DNA from: Auanema rhodensis
Taxonomy: Eukaryota > Nematoda > Chromadorea > Rhabditida > Rhabditidae
NCBI GenBank assembly: GCA_964057225.1
Contig: OZ059898.1
Location: forward strand, 17,213,267-17,277,266
DNA length: 64,000 nt
Direction: 5' to 3'
Position numbers and translations under genes: made by a program. Below are positions 1-14,760 of this stretch, piece by piece. The stretch's first letter is position 1. Each line of letters begins with the position of its first letter. The notes under the pieces were generated by a model, which ran no database searches, had not been told where the DNA came from, and worked only from the letters and a program-made list of their open reading frames with translations.

Positions 1-1058
1 AAAACTAAATCTGAAAACATCTACTTTTTGCTAAATTATTTTGAAATTTTTCGAAAAAATTTTTGTCAAAATGTTTTTGGAAGCAATGTTGAGTGTACAT
101 GGAAACTCAACATACACTAATGCATCATTTTTCAAACGATCATAACTAATTTTTGTATTAAGCGTTTTTCAATGTAGTATAGTGCATTTGATGCGGATTT
201 TTAAGCTGCGTCGATCTGTGTTGTCAGATTTGCGCTAGCTTAAAAATGCACCGAGATATCAACTGATATAAGTTTACACTTATATCCTCGATTTTCACCC
301 TGAAGAATTAATTTTTTCGTTGAATAACATTGTCCATCGTCTTTGCCTTGAAAAAAGGAATCTAAAAACATCTACTTTTTGCTGAATTATTTTGAAATTT
401 TTCGAAAAAATTTTTGTCAAAATGTTTTTGGAAGCAATGTTGAGTGTACATGGAAACTCAACATACACTAATGCATTATTTTTCAAACGATCATAACTAA
501 TTTTTGTATTGAGCGTTTTTCAATGTAGTATAGTGCATTCGATGCGGATTTTTAAGCTGCGTCGATCTGTGTTATCAGATTTGCGCTAGCTTAAAAATGC
601 ACCGAGATATCAACTGATATAAGTTCACACTTATATCCTCGATTTTCACCCTGAAGAATTAATTTTTTCGTTGAATAACATTGTCCATCGTCTTTGCCTT
701 GAAATAAGGAATCTAAAAACATTTACTTTTTGCTAAATTATTCTGAAATTTTTCGAAAAAATTTTTGTCAAAATGTTTTTGGAAGCAATGTTGAGTGTAC
801 ATGGAAACTCAACATACACTAATGCACCATTTTTCAAACGATCATAACTAATTTTTGTATTAAGCGTTTCTCAATGTAGTATACTGCATTCGATGCGGAT
901 TTTTAAGCTGCGTCGATCTGTGTTATCAGATTTGCGCTAGCTTAAAAATGCACCGAGATATCAACTGATATAAGTTCACACTTATATCCTCGATTTTCAC
1001 CCTGAAGAATTAATTTTTTCGTTGAATAACATTGTCCATCGTCTTTACCTTGAAAAAA

Positions 1059-2462
1059 GGAATCTAAAAACATCTACTTTTTGCTAAATTATTTCGAAAT
1101 TTTTCGAAAAAATTTTTGTCAAAATGTTTTTGGAAGCAATGTTGAGTGTACATGGAAACTCAACATACACTAATGCATTATTTTTCAAACAATCATAACT
1201 AATTTTTGTATTAAGCGTTTTTCAATGTAGTATAGTGCATTTGATGCGGATTTTTAAGCTGCGTCGATCTGTGTTATCAAATTTGCGCTAGCTTAAAAAT
1301 GCACCGAGATATCAACTAATATAAGTTCACACTTATATCCTCGATTTTCACCCTGAAGAATTAATTTTTTCGTTGAATAACAATGTCCATCGTCTTTGCC
1401 TTGAAAAACTAAATCTGAAAACATCTACTTTTTGCTAAATTATTTTGAAATTTTTCGAAAAAATTTTTGTCAAAATGTTTTTGGAAGCAATGTTGAGTGT
1501 ACATGGAAACTCAACATACACTAATGCATCATTTTTCAAACGATCATAACTAATTTTTGTATTAAGCGTTTCTCAATGTAGTATAGTGCATTCGATGCGG
1601 ATTTTTAAGCTGCGTCGATCTGTGTTATCAGATTTGCGCTAGCTTAAAAATGCACCGAGATATGAACTGATATAAGTTTACACTTATATCCTCGATTTTC
1701 ACCCTGAAGAATTACTTTTTTCGTTGAATAACATTGTCCATCGTCTTTACCTTGAAAAAAGGAATCTAAAAACATCTACTTTTTGCTAAATTATTTTGAA
1801 ATTTTTCGAAAAAATTTTTGTCAAAATGTTTTTGGAAGCAATGTTGAGTGTACATGGAAACTCAACATACACTAATGCATTATTTTTCAAACGATCATAA
1901 CTAATTTTTGTATTACGCGTTTCTCAATGTAGTATATTGCATTCGATGCGGATTTGTAAGCTGCGTCGATCTGTGTTATCAGATTTGCGCTAGCTTAAAA
2001 ATGCACCGAGATATCAACTGATATAAGTTTACACTTATATCCTCGATTTTCACCCTGAAGAATTAATTTTTTCGTTGAATAACATTGTCCATCGTCTTTG
2101 CCTTGAAAAAAGGAATCTAAAAACATCTACTTTTTGCTGAATTATTTTGAAATTTTTCGAAAAAATTTTTGTCAAAATGTTTTTGGAAGCAATGTTGAGT
2201 GTACATGGAAACTCAACATACACTAATGCATTATTTTTCAAACGATCATAACTAATTTTTGTATTGAGCGTTTCTCAATGTAGTATAGTGCTTTTGATGC
2301 GGATTTTTAAGCTGCGTCGATCTGTGTTATCAGATTTGCGCTAGCTTAAAAATGCACCGAGATATCAACTGATATAAGTTCACACTTATATCCTCGATTT
2401 TCACCCTGAAGAATTAATTTTTTCGTTGAATAACATTGTCCATCGTCTTTACCTTGAAAAAA
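1059..2462 (+). repeat. Block A HOR unit, copy 1
   Basis: Four monomers (starts 1059, 1410, 1761, 2112; 1,404 bp). The fourth carries 'gctgaa', 'gtattgagcg' and a private 'gtgcttttg'. The first three match copy 2 almost exactly by eye; the third differs by 'gtttac' versus 'gttcac' and by its T-run length. Confidence 0.85.
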
Positions 2463-3867
2463 GGAATCTAAAAACATCTACTTTTTGCTAAATTATTTCG
2501 AAATTTTTCGAAAAAATTTTTGTCAAAATGTTTTTGGAAGCAATGTTGAGTGTACATGGAAACTCAACATACACTAATGCATTATTTTTCAAACAATCAT
2601 AACTAATTTTTGTATTAAGCGTTTTTCAATGTAGTATAGTGCATTTGATGCGGATTTTTAAGCTGCGTCGATCTGTGTTATCAAATTTGCGCTAGCTTAA
2701 AAATGCACCGAGATATCAACTAATATAAGTTCACACTTATATCCTCGATTTTCACCCTGAAGAATTAATTTTTTCGTTGAATAACAATGTCCATCGTCTT
2801 TGCCTTGAAAAACTAAATCTGAAAACATCTACTTTTTGCTAAATTATTTTGAAATTTTTCGAAAAAATTTTTGTCAAAATGTTTTTGGAAGCAATGTTGA
2901 GTGTACATGGAAACTCAACATACACTAATGCATCATTTTTCAAACGATCATAACTAATTTTTGTATTAAGCGTTTCTCAATGTAGTATAGTGCATTCGAT
3001 GCGGATTTTTAAGCTGCGTCGATCTGTGTTATCAGATTTGCGCTAGCTTAAAAATGCACCGAGATATGAACTGATATAAGTTTACACTTATATCCTCGAT
3101 TTTCACCCTGAAGAATTACTTTTTTCGTTGAATAACATTGTCCATCGTCTTTACCTTGAAAAAAGGAATCTAAAAACATCTACTTTTTGCTAAATTATTT
3201 TGAAATTTTTCGAAAAAATTTTTGTCAAAATGTTTTTGGAAGCAATGTTGAGTGTACATGGAAACTCAACATACACTAATGCATTATTTTTCAAACGATC
3301 ATAACTAATTTTTGTATTACGCGTTTCTCAATGTAGTATATTGCATTCGATGCGGATTTGTAAGCTGCGTCGATCTGTGTTATCAGATTTGCGCTAGCTT
3401 AAAAATGCACCGAGATATCAACTGATATAAGTTCACACTTATATCCTCGATTTTCACCCTGAAGAATTAATTTTTTTCGTTGAATAACATTGTCCATCGT
3501 CTTTGCCTTGAAAAAAGGAATCTAAAAACATCTACTTTTTGCTAAATTATTCTGAAATTTTTCGAAAAAATTTTTGTCAAAATGTTTTTGGAAGCAATGT
3601 TAAGTGTACATGGAAACTCAACATACACTAATGCACCATTTTTCAAACGATCATAACTAATTTTTGTATTAAGCGTTTCTCAATGTAGTATACTGCATTC
3701 GATGCGGATTTTTAAGCTGCGTCGATCTGTGTTATCAGATTTGCGCTAGCTTAAAAATGCACCGAGATATCAACTGATATAAGTTCACACTTATATCCTC
3801 GATTTTCACCCTGAAGAATTAATTTTTTCGTTGAATAACATTGTCCATCGTCTTTACCTTGAAAAAA
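2463..3867 (+). repeat. Block A HOR unit, copy 2
   Basis: Four monomers (2463, 2814, 3165, 3517; 1,405 bp, with one extra T in the third). The fourth differs in type from that of copy 1: it has 'attctg', 'gcacc' and 'tatactgc', like the monomer at 708, and a private 'gttaag' near 3600. Confidence 0.85.
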
Positions 3868-5272
3868 GGAATCTAAAAACATCTACTTTTTGCTAAATTA
3901 TTTCGAAATTTTTCGAAAAAATTTTTGTCAAAATGTTTTTGGAAGCAATGTTGAGTGTACATGGAAACTCAACATACACTAATGCATTATTTTTCAAACA
4001 ATCATAACTAATTTTTGTATTAAGCGTTTTTCAATGTAGTATAGTGCATTTGATGCGGATTTTTAAGCTGCGTCGATCTGTGTTATCAAATTTGCGCTAG
4101 CTTAAAAATGCACCGAGATATCAACTAATATAAGTTCACACTTATATCCTCGATTTTCACCCTGAAGAATTAATTTTTTCGTTGAATAACAATGTCCATC
4201 GTCTTTGCCTTGAAAAACTAAATCTGAAAACATCTACTTTTTGCTAAATTATTTTGAAATTTTTCGAAAAAATTTTTGTCAAAATGTTTTTGGAAGCAAT
4301 GTTGAGTGTACATGGAAACTCAACATACACTAATGCATCATTTTTCAAACGATCATAACTAATTTTTGTATTAAGCGTTTCTCAATGTAGTATAGTGCAT
4401 TCGATGCGGATTTTTAAGCTGCGTCGATCTGTGTTATCAGATTTGCGCTAGCTTAAAAATGCACCGAGATATGAACTGATATAAGTTTACACTTATATCC
4501 TCGATTATCACCCTGAAGAATTAATTTTTTCGTTGAATAACATTGTCCATCGTCTTTACCTTGAAAAAAGGAATCTAAAAACATCTACTTTTTGCTAAAT
4601 TATTTTGAAATTTTTCGAAAAAATTTTTGTCAAAATGTTTTTGGAAGCAATGTTGAGTGTACATGGAAACTCAACATACACTAATGCATTATTTTTCAAA
4701 CGATCATAACTAATTTTTGTATTACGCGTTTCTCAATGTAGTATATTGCATTCGATGCGGATTTGTAAGCTGCGTCGATCTGTGTTATCAGATTTGCGCT
4801 AGCTTAAAAATGCACCGAGATATCAACTGATATAAGTTCACACTTATATCCTCGATTTTCACCCTGAAGAATTAATTTTTTTCGTTGAATAACATTGTCC
4901 ATCGTCTTTGCCTTGAAAAAAGGAATCTAAAAACATCTACTTTTTGCTAAATTATTCTGAAATTTTTCGAAAAAATTTTTGTCAAAATGTTTTTGGAAGC
5001 AATGTTGAGTGTACATGGAAACTCAACATACACTAATGCATTATTTTTCAAACGATCATAACTAATTTTTGTATTAAGCGTTTCTCAATGTAGTATAGTG
5101 CATTCGATGCGGATTTTTAAGCTGCGTCGATCTGTGTTATCAGATTTGCGCTAGCTTAAAAATGCACCGAGACATCAACTGATATAAGTTCACACTTATA
5201 TCCTCAATTTTCACCCTGAAGAAATAATTTTTTCGTTGAATAACATTGTCCATCGTCTTTGCCTTGAAAAAA
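3868..5272 (+). repeat. Block A HOR unit, copy 3
   Basis: Four monomers (3868, 4219, 4570, 4922; 1,405 bp). The second has a private change 'gattatcacc' near 4505. The fourth (4922) is already of block-B type, with 'gacatc' and 'gaaataat', so the A/B junction lies inside this unit. Confidence 0.82.
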
Positions 5273-7381
5273 GGAATCTAAAAACATCTACTTTTCGCTA
5301 AATTATTTTGAAATTTTTCGAAAAAATTTTTGTCAAAATGTTTTTGGAAGCAATGTTGAGTGTACATGGAAACTCAACATACACTAATGCATTATTTTTC
5401 AAACGATCATAACTAATTTTTGTATTAAGCGTTTCTCAATGTAGTATATTGCATTCGATGCGGATTTTTAAGCTGCGTCGATCTGTGTTATCAGATTTGC
5501 GCTAGCTTAAAAATGCACCGAGATATCAACTGATATAAGTTCACACTTATATCCTCGATTTTCACCCTGAAGAATTAATTTTTTTCGTTGAATAACATTG
5601 TCCATCGTCTTTGCCTTGAAAAAAGGAATCTAAAAACATCTAATTTTTGCTAAATTATTCTGAAATTTTTCGAAAAAATTTTTGTCAAAATGTTTTTGGA
5701 AGCAATGTTGAGTGTACATGGAAACTCAACATACACTAATGCATTATTTTTCAAACGATCATAACTAATTTTTGTATTACGCGTTTCTCAATGTAGTATA
5801 TTGCATTCGATGCGGATTTTTAAGCTGCGTCGATCTGTGTTATCAGATTTGCGCTAGCTTAAAAATGCACCGAGATATCAACTGATATAAGTTCACACTT
5901 ATATCCTCGATTTTCACCCTGAAGAATTAATTTTTTTCGTTGAATAACATTGTCCATCGTCTTTGCCTTGAAAAAAGGAATCTAAAAACATCTACTTTTT
6001 GCTAAATTATTCTGAAATTTTTCGAAAAAATTTTTGTCAAAATGTTTTTGGAAGCAATGTTGAGTGTACATGGAAACTCAACATACACTAATGCATTATT
6101 TTTCAAACGATCATAACTAATTTTTGTATTAAGCGTTTCTCAATGTAGTATATTGCATTCGATGCGGATTTTTAAGCTGCGTCGATCTGTGTTATCAGAT
6201 TTGCGCTAGCTTAAAAATGCACCGAGATATCAACTGATATAAGTTCACACTTATATCCTCGATTTTCACCCTGAAGAATTAATTTTTTTCGTTGAATAAC
6301 ATTGTCCATCGTCTTTGCCTTGAAAAAAGGAATCTAAAAACATCTAATTTTCGCTAAATTATTCTGAAATTTTTCGAAAAAATTTTTGTCAAAATGTTTT
6401 TGGAAGCAATGTTGAGTGTACATGGAAACTCAACATACACTAATGCATCATTTTTCAAACGATCATAACTAATTTTTGTATTAAGCGTTTCTCAATGTAG
6501 TATAGTGCATTTGATGCGGATTTTCAAGCTGCGTCGATCTGTGTTATCAGATTTGCGCTAGCTTAAAAATGCACCGAGATATCAACTGGTATAAGTTCAC
6601 ACTTATATCCTCGATTTTCACCCTGAAGAAATAATTTTTTCGTTGAATAACATTGTCCATCGTCTTTGCCTTGAAAAAAGGAATCTAAAAACATCTACTT
6701 TTTGCTAAATTATTTTGAAATTTTTCGAAAAAATTTTTGTCAAAATGTTTTTGGAAGCAATGTTGAGTGTACATGGAAACTCAACATACACTAATGCATT
6801 ATTTTTCAAACGATCATAACTAATTTTAATATTACGCGTTTCTCAATGTAGTATATTGCATTCGATGCGGATTTTTAAGCTGCGTCGATCTGTGTTATCA
6901 GATTTGCGCTAGCTTAAAAATGCACCGAGATATCAACTGATATAAGTTCACACTTATATCCTCGATTTTCACCCTGAAGAATTAATTTTTTCGTTGAATA
7001 ACATTGTCCATCGTCTTTGCCTGGAAAAAAGGAATCTAAAAACATCTACTTTTTGCTAAATTATTCTGAAATTTTTCGAAAAAATTTTTGTCAAAATGTT
7101 TTTGGAAGCAATGTTGAGTGTACATGGAAACTCAACATACACTAATGCATTATTTTTCAAACGATCATAACTAATTTTTGTATTAAGCGTTTCTCAATGT
7201 AGTATAGTGCATTCGATGCGGATTTTTAAGCTGCGTCGATCTGTGTTATCAGATTTGCGCTAGCTTAAAAATGCACCGAGACATCAACTGATATAAGTTC
7301 ACACTTATATCCTCGATTTTCACCCTGAAGAAATAATTTTTTCGTTGAATAACATTGTCCATCGTCTTTGCCTTGAAAAAA

Positions 7382-8786
7382 GGAATCTAAAAACATCTAC
7401 TTTTTGCTAAATTATTTTGAAATTTTTCGAAAAAATTTTTGTCAAAATGTTTTTGGAAGCAATGTTGAGTGTACATGGAAACTCAACATACACTAATGCA
7501 TTATTTTTCAAACGATCATAACTAATTTTTGTATTAAGCGTTTCTCAATGTAGTATATTGCATTCGATGCGGATTTTTAAGCTGCGTCGATCTGTGTTAT
7601 CAGATTTGCGCTAGCTTAAAAATGCACCGAGATATCAACTGATATAAGTTCACACTTATATCCTCGATTTTCACCCTGAAGAATTAATTTTTTTCGTTGA
7701 ATAACATTGTCCATCGTCTTTGCCTTGAAAAAAGGAATCTAAAAACATCTAATTTTTGCTAAATTATTCTGAAATTTTTCGAAAAAATTTTTGTCAAAAT
7801 GTTTTTGGAAGCAATGTTGAGTGTACATGGAAACTCAACATACACTAATGCATCATTTTTCAAACGATCATAACTAATTTTTGTATTAAGCGTTTCTCAA
7901 TGTAGTATAGTGCATTCGATGCGGATTTTTAAGCTGCGTCGATCTGTGTTATCAGATTTGCGCTAGCTTAAAAATGCACCGAGACATCAACTGATATAAG
8001 TTCACACTTATATCCTCGATTTTCACCCTGAAGAAATAATTTTTTCGTTGAATAACATTGTCCATCGTCTTTGCCTTGAAAAAAGAAATCTAAAAACATC
8101 TACTTTTTGCTAAATTATCTTGAAATTTTTCGAAAAAATTTTTGTCAAAATGTTTTTGGAAGCAATGTTGAGTGTACATGGAAACTCAACATACACTAAT
8201 GCATCATTTTTCAAACGATCATAACTAATTTTTGTATTAAGCGTTTCTCAATGTAGTATAGTGCATTCGATGCGGATTTTTAAGCTGCGTCGATCTGTGT
8301 TATCAGATTTGCGCTAGCTTAAAAATGCACCGAGATATCAACTGATATAAGTTCACACTTATATCCTCGATTTTCACCCTGAAGAATTAATTTTTTCGTT
8401 GAATAACAATGTCCATCGTCTTTGCCTTGAAAAACTAAATCTGAAAACATCTACTTTTTGCTAAATTATTTTGAAATTTTTCGAAAAAATTTTTGTCAAA
8501 ATGTTTTTGGAAACAATGTTGAGTGTACATGGAAACTCAACATACACTAATGCATCATTTTTCAAACGATCATAACTAATTTTTGTATTAAGCGTTTCTC
8601 AATGTAGTATATTGCATTCGATGCGGATTTTTAAGCTGCGTCGATCTGTGTTATCAGATTTGCGCTAGCTTAAAAATGCACCGAGACATCAACTGATATA
8701 AGTTCACACTTATATCCTCGATTTTCACCCTGAAGAAATAATTTTTTCGTTGAATAACATTGTCCATCGTCTTTGCCTTGAAAAAA
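7382..8786 (+). repeat. Block B core tetramer, copy 1
   Basis: Ordered types: 'gcatta' plus 'tatattgc' with T7; 'catctaattt' plus 'attctg'; 'gaaatct' plus 'atcttg' and 'acaatg'; 'ctaaatctg' plus 'ggaaac'. The last monomer ends in the 252C/303A state, unlike copies 2, 3 and 5 which end in 252T/303T/T7. Confidence 0.83.
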
Positions 8787-10192
8787 GGAATCTAAAAACA
8801 TCTACTTTTTGCTAAATTATTTTGAAATTTTTCGAAAAAATTTTTGTCAAAATGTTTTTGGAAGCAATGTTGAGTGTACATGGAAACTCAACATACACTA
8901 ATGCATTATTTTTCAAACGATCATAACTAATTTTTGTATTAAGCGTTTCTCAATGTAGTATATTGCATTCGATGCGGATTTTTAAGCTGCGTCGATCTGT
9001 GTTATCAGATTTGCGCTAGCTTAAAAATGCACCGAGATATCAACTGATATAAGTTCACACTTATATCCTCGATTTTCACCCTGAAGAATTAATTTTTTTC
9101 GTTGAATAACATTGTCCATCGTCTTTGCCTTGAAAAAAGGAATCTAAAAACATCTAATTTTTGCTAAATTATTCTGAAATTTTTCGAAAAAATTTTTGTC
9201 AAAATGTTTTTGGAAGCAATGTTGAGTGTACATGGAAACTCAACATACACTAATGCATCATTTTTCAAACGATCATAACTAATTTTTGTATTAAGCGTTT
9301 CTCAATGTAGTATAGTGCATTCGATGCGGATTTTTAAGCTGCGTCGATCTGTGTTATCAGATTTGCGCTAGCTTAAAAATGCACCGAGACATCAACTGAT
9401 ATAAGTTCACACTTATATCCTCGATTTTCACCCTGAAGAAATAATTTTTTCGTTGAATAACATTGTCCATCGTCTTTGCCTTGAAAAAAGAAATCTAAAA
9501 ACATCTACTTTTTGCTAAATTATCTTGAAATTTTTCGAAAAAATTTTTGTCAAAATGTTTTTGGAAGCAATGTTGAGTGTACATGGAAACTCAACATACA
9601 CTAATGCATCATTTTTCAAACGATCATAACTAATTTTTGTATTAAGCGTTTCTCAATGTAGTATAGTGCATTCGATGCGGATTTTTAAGCTGCGTCGATC
9701 TGTGTTATCAGATTTGCGCTAGCTTAAAAATGCACCGAGATATCAACTGATATAAGTTCACACTTATATCCTCGATTTTCACCCTGAAGAATTAATTTTT
9801 TCGTTGAATAACAATGTCCATCGTCTTTGCCTTGAAAAACTAAATCTGAAAACATCTACTTTTTGCTAAATTATTTTGAAATTTTTCGAAAAAATTTTTG
9901 TCAAAATGTTTTTGGAAACAATGTTGAGTGTACATGGAAACTCAACATACACTAATGCATCATTTTTCAAACGATCATAACTAATTTTTGTATTAAGCGT
10001 TTCTCAATGTAGTATATTGCATTCGATGCGGATTTTTAAGCTGCGTCGATCTGTGTTATCAGATTTGCGCTAGCTTAAAAATGCACCGAGATATCAACTG
10101 ATATAAGTTCACACTTATATCCTCGATTTTCACCCTGAAGAATTAATTTTTTTCGTTGAATAACATTGTCCATCGTCTTTGCCTTGAAAAAA
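8787..10192 (+). repeat. Block B core tetramer, copy 2
   Basis: Same order of four types as at 7382, offset 1,405 bp. Its final monomer (9841) carries the T7 run, making this copy 1,406 bp. Confidence 0.83.
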
Positions 10193-11598
10193 GGAATCTA
10201 AAAACATCTAATTTTTGCTAAATTATTCTGAAATTTTTCGAAAAAATTTTTGTCAAAATGTTTTTGGAAGCAATGTTGAGTGTACATGGAAACTCAATAT
10301 ACACTAATGCATCATTTTTCAAACGATCATAACTAATTTTTGTATTAAGCGTTTCTCAATGTAGTATAGTGCATTCGATGCGGATTTTTAAGCTGCGTCG
10401 ATCTGTGTTATCAGATTTGCGCTAGCTTAAAAATGCACCGAGATATCAACTGATATAAGTTCACACTTATATCCTCGATTTTCACCCTGAAGAATTAATT
10501 TTTTTCGTTGAATAACATTGTCCATCGTCTTTGCCTTGAAAAAAGGAATCTAAAAACATCTAATTTTTGCTAAATTATTCTGAAATTTTTCGAAAAAATT
10601 TTTGTCAAAATGTTTTTGGAAGCAATGTTGAGTGTACATGGAAACTCAATATACACTAATGCATCATTTTTCAAACGATCATAACTAATTTTTGTATTAA
10701 GCGTTTCTCAATGTAGTATAGTGCATTCGATGCGGATTTTTAAGCTGCGTCGATCTGTGTTATCAGATTTGCGCTAGCTTAAAAATGCACCGAGACATCA
10801 ACTGATATAAGTTCACACTTATATCCTCGATTTTCACCCTGAAGAAATAATTTTTTCGTTGAATAACATTGTCCATCGTCTTTGCCTTGAAAAAAGGAAT
10901 CTAAAAACATCTACTTTTTGCTAAATTATCTTGAAATTTTTCGAAAAAATTTTTGTCAAAATGTTTTTGGAAGCAATGTTGAGTGTACATGGAAACTCAA
11001 CATACACTAATGCATCATTTTTCAAACGATCATAACTAATTTTTGTATTAAGCGTTTCTCAATGTAGTATATTGCATTCGATGCGGATTTTTAAGCTGCG
11101 TCGATCTGTGTTATCAGATTTGCGCTAGCTTAAAAATGCACCGAGATATCAACTGATATAAGTTCACACTTATATCCTCGATTTTCACCCTGAAGAATTA
11201 ATTTTTTTCGTTGAATAACATTGTCCATCGTCTTTGCCTTGAAAAAAGGAATCTAAAAACATCTAATTTTCGCTAAATTATTCTGAAATTTTTCGAAAAA
11301 ATTTTTGTCAAAATGTTTTTGGAAGCAATGTTGAGTGTACATGGAAACTCAACATACACTAATGCATCATTTTTCAAACGATCATAACTAATTTTTGTAT
11401 TAAGCGTTTCTCAATGTAGTATATTGCATTCGATGCGGATTTTTAAGCTGCGTCGATCTGTGTTATCAGATTTGCGCTAGCTTAAAAATGCACCGAGACA
11501 TCAACTGATATAAGTTCACACTTATATCCTCGATTTTCACCCTGAAGAAATAATTTTTTCGTTGAATAACATTGTCCATCGTCTTTGCCTTGAAAAAA

Positions 11599-13004
11599 GG
11601 AATCTAAAAACATCTACTTTTTGCTAAATTATTTTGAAATTTTTCGAAAAAATTTTTGTCAAAATGTTTTTGGAAGCAATGTTGAGTGTACATGGAAACT
11701 CAACATACACTAATGCATTATTTTTCAAACGATCATAACTAATTTTTGTATTAAGCGTTTCTCAATGTAGTATATTGCATTCGATGCGGATTTTTAAGCT
11801 GCGTCGATCTGTGTTATCAGATTTGCGCTAGCTTAAAAATGCACCGAGATATCAACTGATATAAGTTCACACTTATATCCTCGATTTTCACCCTGAAGAA
11901 TTAATTTTTTTCGTTGAATAACATTGTCCATCGTCTTTGCCTTGAAAAAAGGAATCTAAAAACATCTAATTTTTGCTAAATTATTCTGAAATTTTTCGAA
12001 AAAATTTTTGTCAAAATGTTTTTGGAAGCAATGTTGAGTGTACATGGAAACTCAACATACACTAATGCATCATTTTTCAAACGATCATAACTAATTTTTG
12101 TATTAAGCGTTTCTCAATGTAGTATAGTGCATTCGATGCGGATTTTTAAGCTGCGTCGATCTGTGTTATCAGATTTGCGCTAGCTTAAAAATGCACCGAG
12201 ACATCAACTGATATAAGTTCACACTTATATCCTCGATTTTCACCCTGAAGAAATAATTTTTTCGTTGAATAACATTGTCCATCGTCTTTGCCTTGAAAAA
12301 AGAAATCTAAAAACATCTACTTTTTGCTAAATTATCTTGAAATTTTTCGAAAAAATTTTTGTCAAAATGTTTTTGGAAGCAATGTTGAGTGTACATGGAA
12401 ACTCAACATACACTAATGCATCATTTTTCAAACGATCATAACTAATTTTTGTATTAAGCGTTTCTCAATGTAGTATAGTGCATTCGATGCGGATTTTTAA
12501 GCTGCGTCGATCTGTGTTATCAGATTTGCGCTAGCTTAAAAATGCACCGAGATATCAACTGATATAAGTTCACACTTATATCCTCGATTTTCACCCTGAA
12601 GAATTAATTTTTTCGTTGAATAACAATGTCCATCGTCTTTGCCTTGAAAAACTAAATCTGAAAACATCTACTTTTTGCTAAATTATTTTGAAATTTTTCG
12701 AAAAAATTTTTGTCAAAATGTTTTTGGAAACAATGTTGAGTGTACATGGAAACTCAACATACACTAATGCATCATTTTTCAAACGATCATAACTAATTTT
12801 TGTATTAAGCGTTTCTCAATGTAGTATATTGCATTCGATGCGGATTTTTAAGCTGCGTCGATCTGTGTTATCAGATTTGCGCTAGCTTAAAAATGCACCG
12901 AGATATCAACTGATATAAGTTCACACTTATATCCTCGATTTTCACCCTGAAGAATTAATTTTTTTCGTTGAATAACATTGTCCATCGTCTTTGCCTTGAA
13001 AAAA
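11599..13004 (+). repeat. Block B core tetramer, copy 3
   Basis: Same four types as at 8787, after a four-monomer insertion relative to a strict tetramer lattice (10193-11598). Its flanking monomers (10545, 10896, 11248) recur downstream at 13005, 13356 and 13708, an offset of 2,460 bp or seven monomers. Confidence 0.82.
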
Positions 13005-14760
13005 GGAATCTAAAAACATCTAATTTTTGCTAAATTATTCTGAAATTTTTCGAAAAAATTTTTGTCAAAATGTTTTTGGAAGCAATGTTGAGTGTACATG
13101 GAAACTCAATATACACTAATGCATCATTTTTCAAACGATCATAACTAATTTTTGTATTAAGCGTTTCTCAATGTAGTATAGTGCATTCGATGCGGATTTT
13201 TAAGCTGCGTCGATCTGTGTTATCAGATTTGCGCTAGCTTAAAAATGCACCGAGACATCAACTGATATAAGTTCACACTTATATCCTCGATTTTCACCCT
13301 GAAGAAATAATTTTTTCGTTGAATAACATTGTCCATCGTCTTTGCCTTGAAAAAAGGAATCTAAAAACATCTACTTTTTGCTAAATTATCTTGAAATTTT
13401 TCGAAAAAATTTTTGTCAAAATGTTTTTGGAAGCAATGTTGAGTGTACATGGAAACTCAACATACACTAATGCATCATTTTTCAAACGATCATAACTAAT
13501 TTTTGTATTAAGCGTTTCTCAATGTAGTATATTGCATTCGATGCGGATTTTTAAGCTGCGTCGATCTGTGTTATCAGATTTGCGCTAGCTTAAAAATGCA
13601 CCGAGATATCAACTGATATAAGTTCACACTTATATCCTCGATTTTCACCCTGAAGAATTAATTTTTTTCGTTGAATAACATTGTCCATCGTCTTTGCCTT
13701 GAAAAAAGGAATCTAAAAACATCTAATTTTCGCTAAATTATTCTGAAATTTTTCGAAAAAATTTTTGTCAAAATGTTTTTGGAAGCAATGTTGAGTGTAC
13801 ATGGAAACTCAACATACACTAATGCATCATTTTTCAAACGATCATAACTAATTTTTGTATTAAGCGTTTCTCAATGTAGTATAGTGCATTTGATGCGGAT
13901 TTTCAAGCTGCGTCGATCTGTGTTATCAGATTTGCGCTAGCTTAAAAATGCACCGAGATATCAACTGGTATAAGTTCACACTTATATCCTCGATTTTCAC
14001 CCTGAAGAAATAATTTTTTCGTTGAATAACATTGTCCATCGTCTTTGCCTTGAAAAAAGGAATCTAAAAACATCTACTTTTTGCTAAATTATTTTGAAAT
14101 TTTTCGAAAAAATTTTTGTCAAAATGTTTTTGGAAGCAATGTTGAGTGTACATGGAAACTCAACATACACTAATGCATTATTTTTCAAACGATCATAACT
14201 AATTTTAATATTACGCGTTTCTCAATGTAGTATATTGCATTCGATGCGGATTTTTAAGCTGCGTCGATCTGTGTTATCAGATTTGCGCTAGCTTAAAAAT
14301 GCACCGAGATATCAACTGATATAAGTTCACACTTATATCCTCGATTTTCACCCTGAAGAATTAATTTTTTCGTTGAATAACATTGTCCATCGTCTTTGCC
14401 TGGAAAAAAGGAATCTAAAAACATCTACTTTTTGCTAAATTATTCTGAAATTTTTCGAAAAAATTTTTGTCAAAATGTTTTTGGAAGCAATGTTGAGTGT
14501 ACATGGAAACTCAACATACACTAATGCATTATTTTTCAAACGATCATAACTAATTTTTGTATTAAGCGTTTCTCAATGTAGTATAGTGCATTCGATGCGG
14601 ATTTTTAAGCTGCGTCGATCTGTGTTATCAGATTTGCGCTAGCTTAAAAATGCACCGAGACATCAACTGATATAAGTTCACACTTATATCCTCGATTTTC
14701 ACCCTGAAGAAATAATTTTTTCGTTGAATAACATTGTCCATCGTCTTTGCCTTGAAAAAA

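Larger units (their letters stand above)
1..5272 (+). repeat. Block A: four-monomer higher-order repeat (about 1,404 bp)
   Basis: Variant monomers recur in fixed order with a four-monomer period. A monomer with 'caaacaatcat' and 'atcaaatttg' starts at 1059, 2463 and 3868. Next comes one with 'ctaaatctg' and 'gatatgaac' (1410, 2814, 4219), then one with 'attacgcg' and 'gatttgtaag' (1761, 3165, 4570). The fourth position varies (2112, 3517, 4922). The three preceding monomers (6, 357, 708) carry related types in another order, so the periodic part begins at 1059. Confidence 0.88.
6329..10192 (+). repeat. Block B segmental duplication, left copy (11 monomers)
   Basis: This 3,864-bp stretch matches 13708-17571 monomer for monomer at a constant offset of 7,379 bp. 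Rare markers shared by both copies include 'ttttcaagct' (6521 and 13900), 'taattttaat' (6821 and 14200) and 'cctggaaaa' (near 7020 and 14400). The left flank (monomer 5977) and right flank (monomer 10193) do not match. Confidence 0.88.

Noticed and set aside
295-486. A 63-codon minus-strand open frame, and nine near-identical ones at 2050, 23477, 24881, 25583, 32954, 34709, 51206, 54365 and 56471
   Set aside because: They depend on one substitution that removes a TAG, start at TTG, cover only part of a repeat unit and show no domain or coding-type variation. The same stretch is closed in the other monomers.
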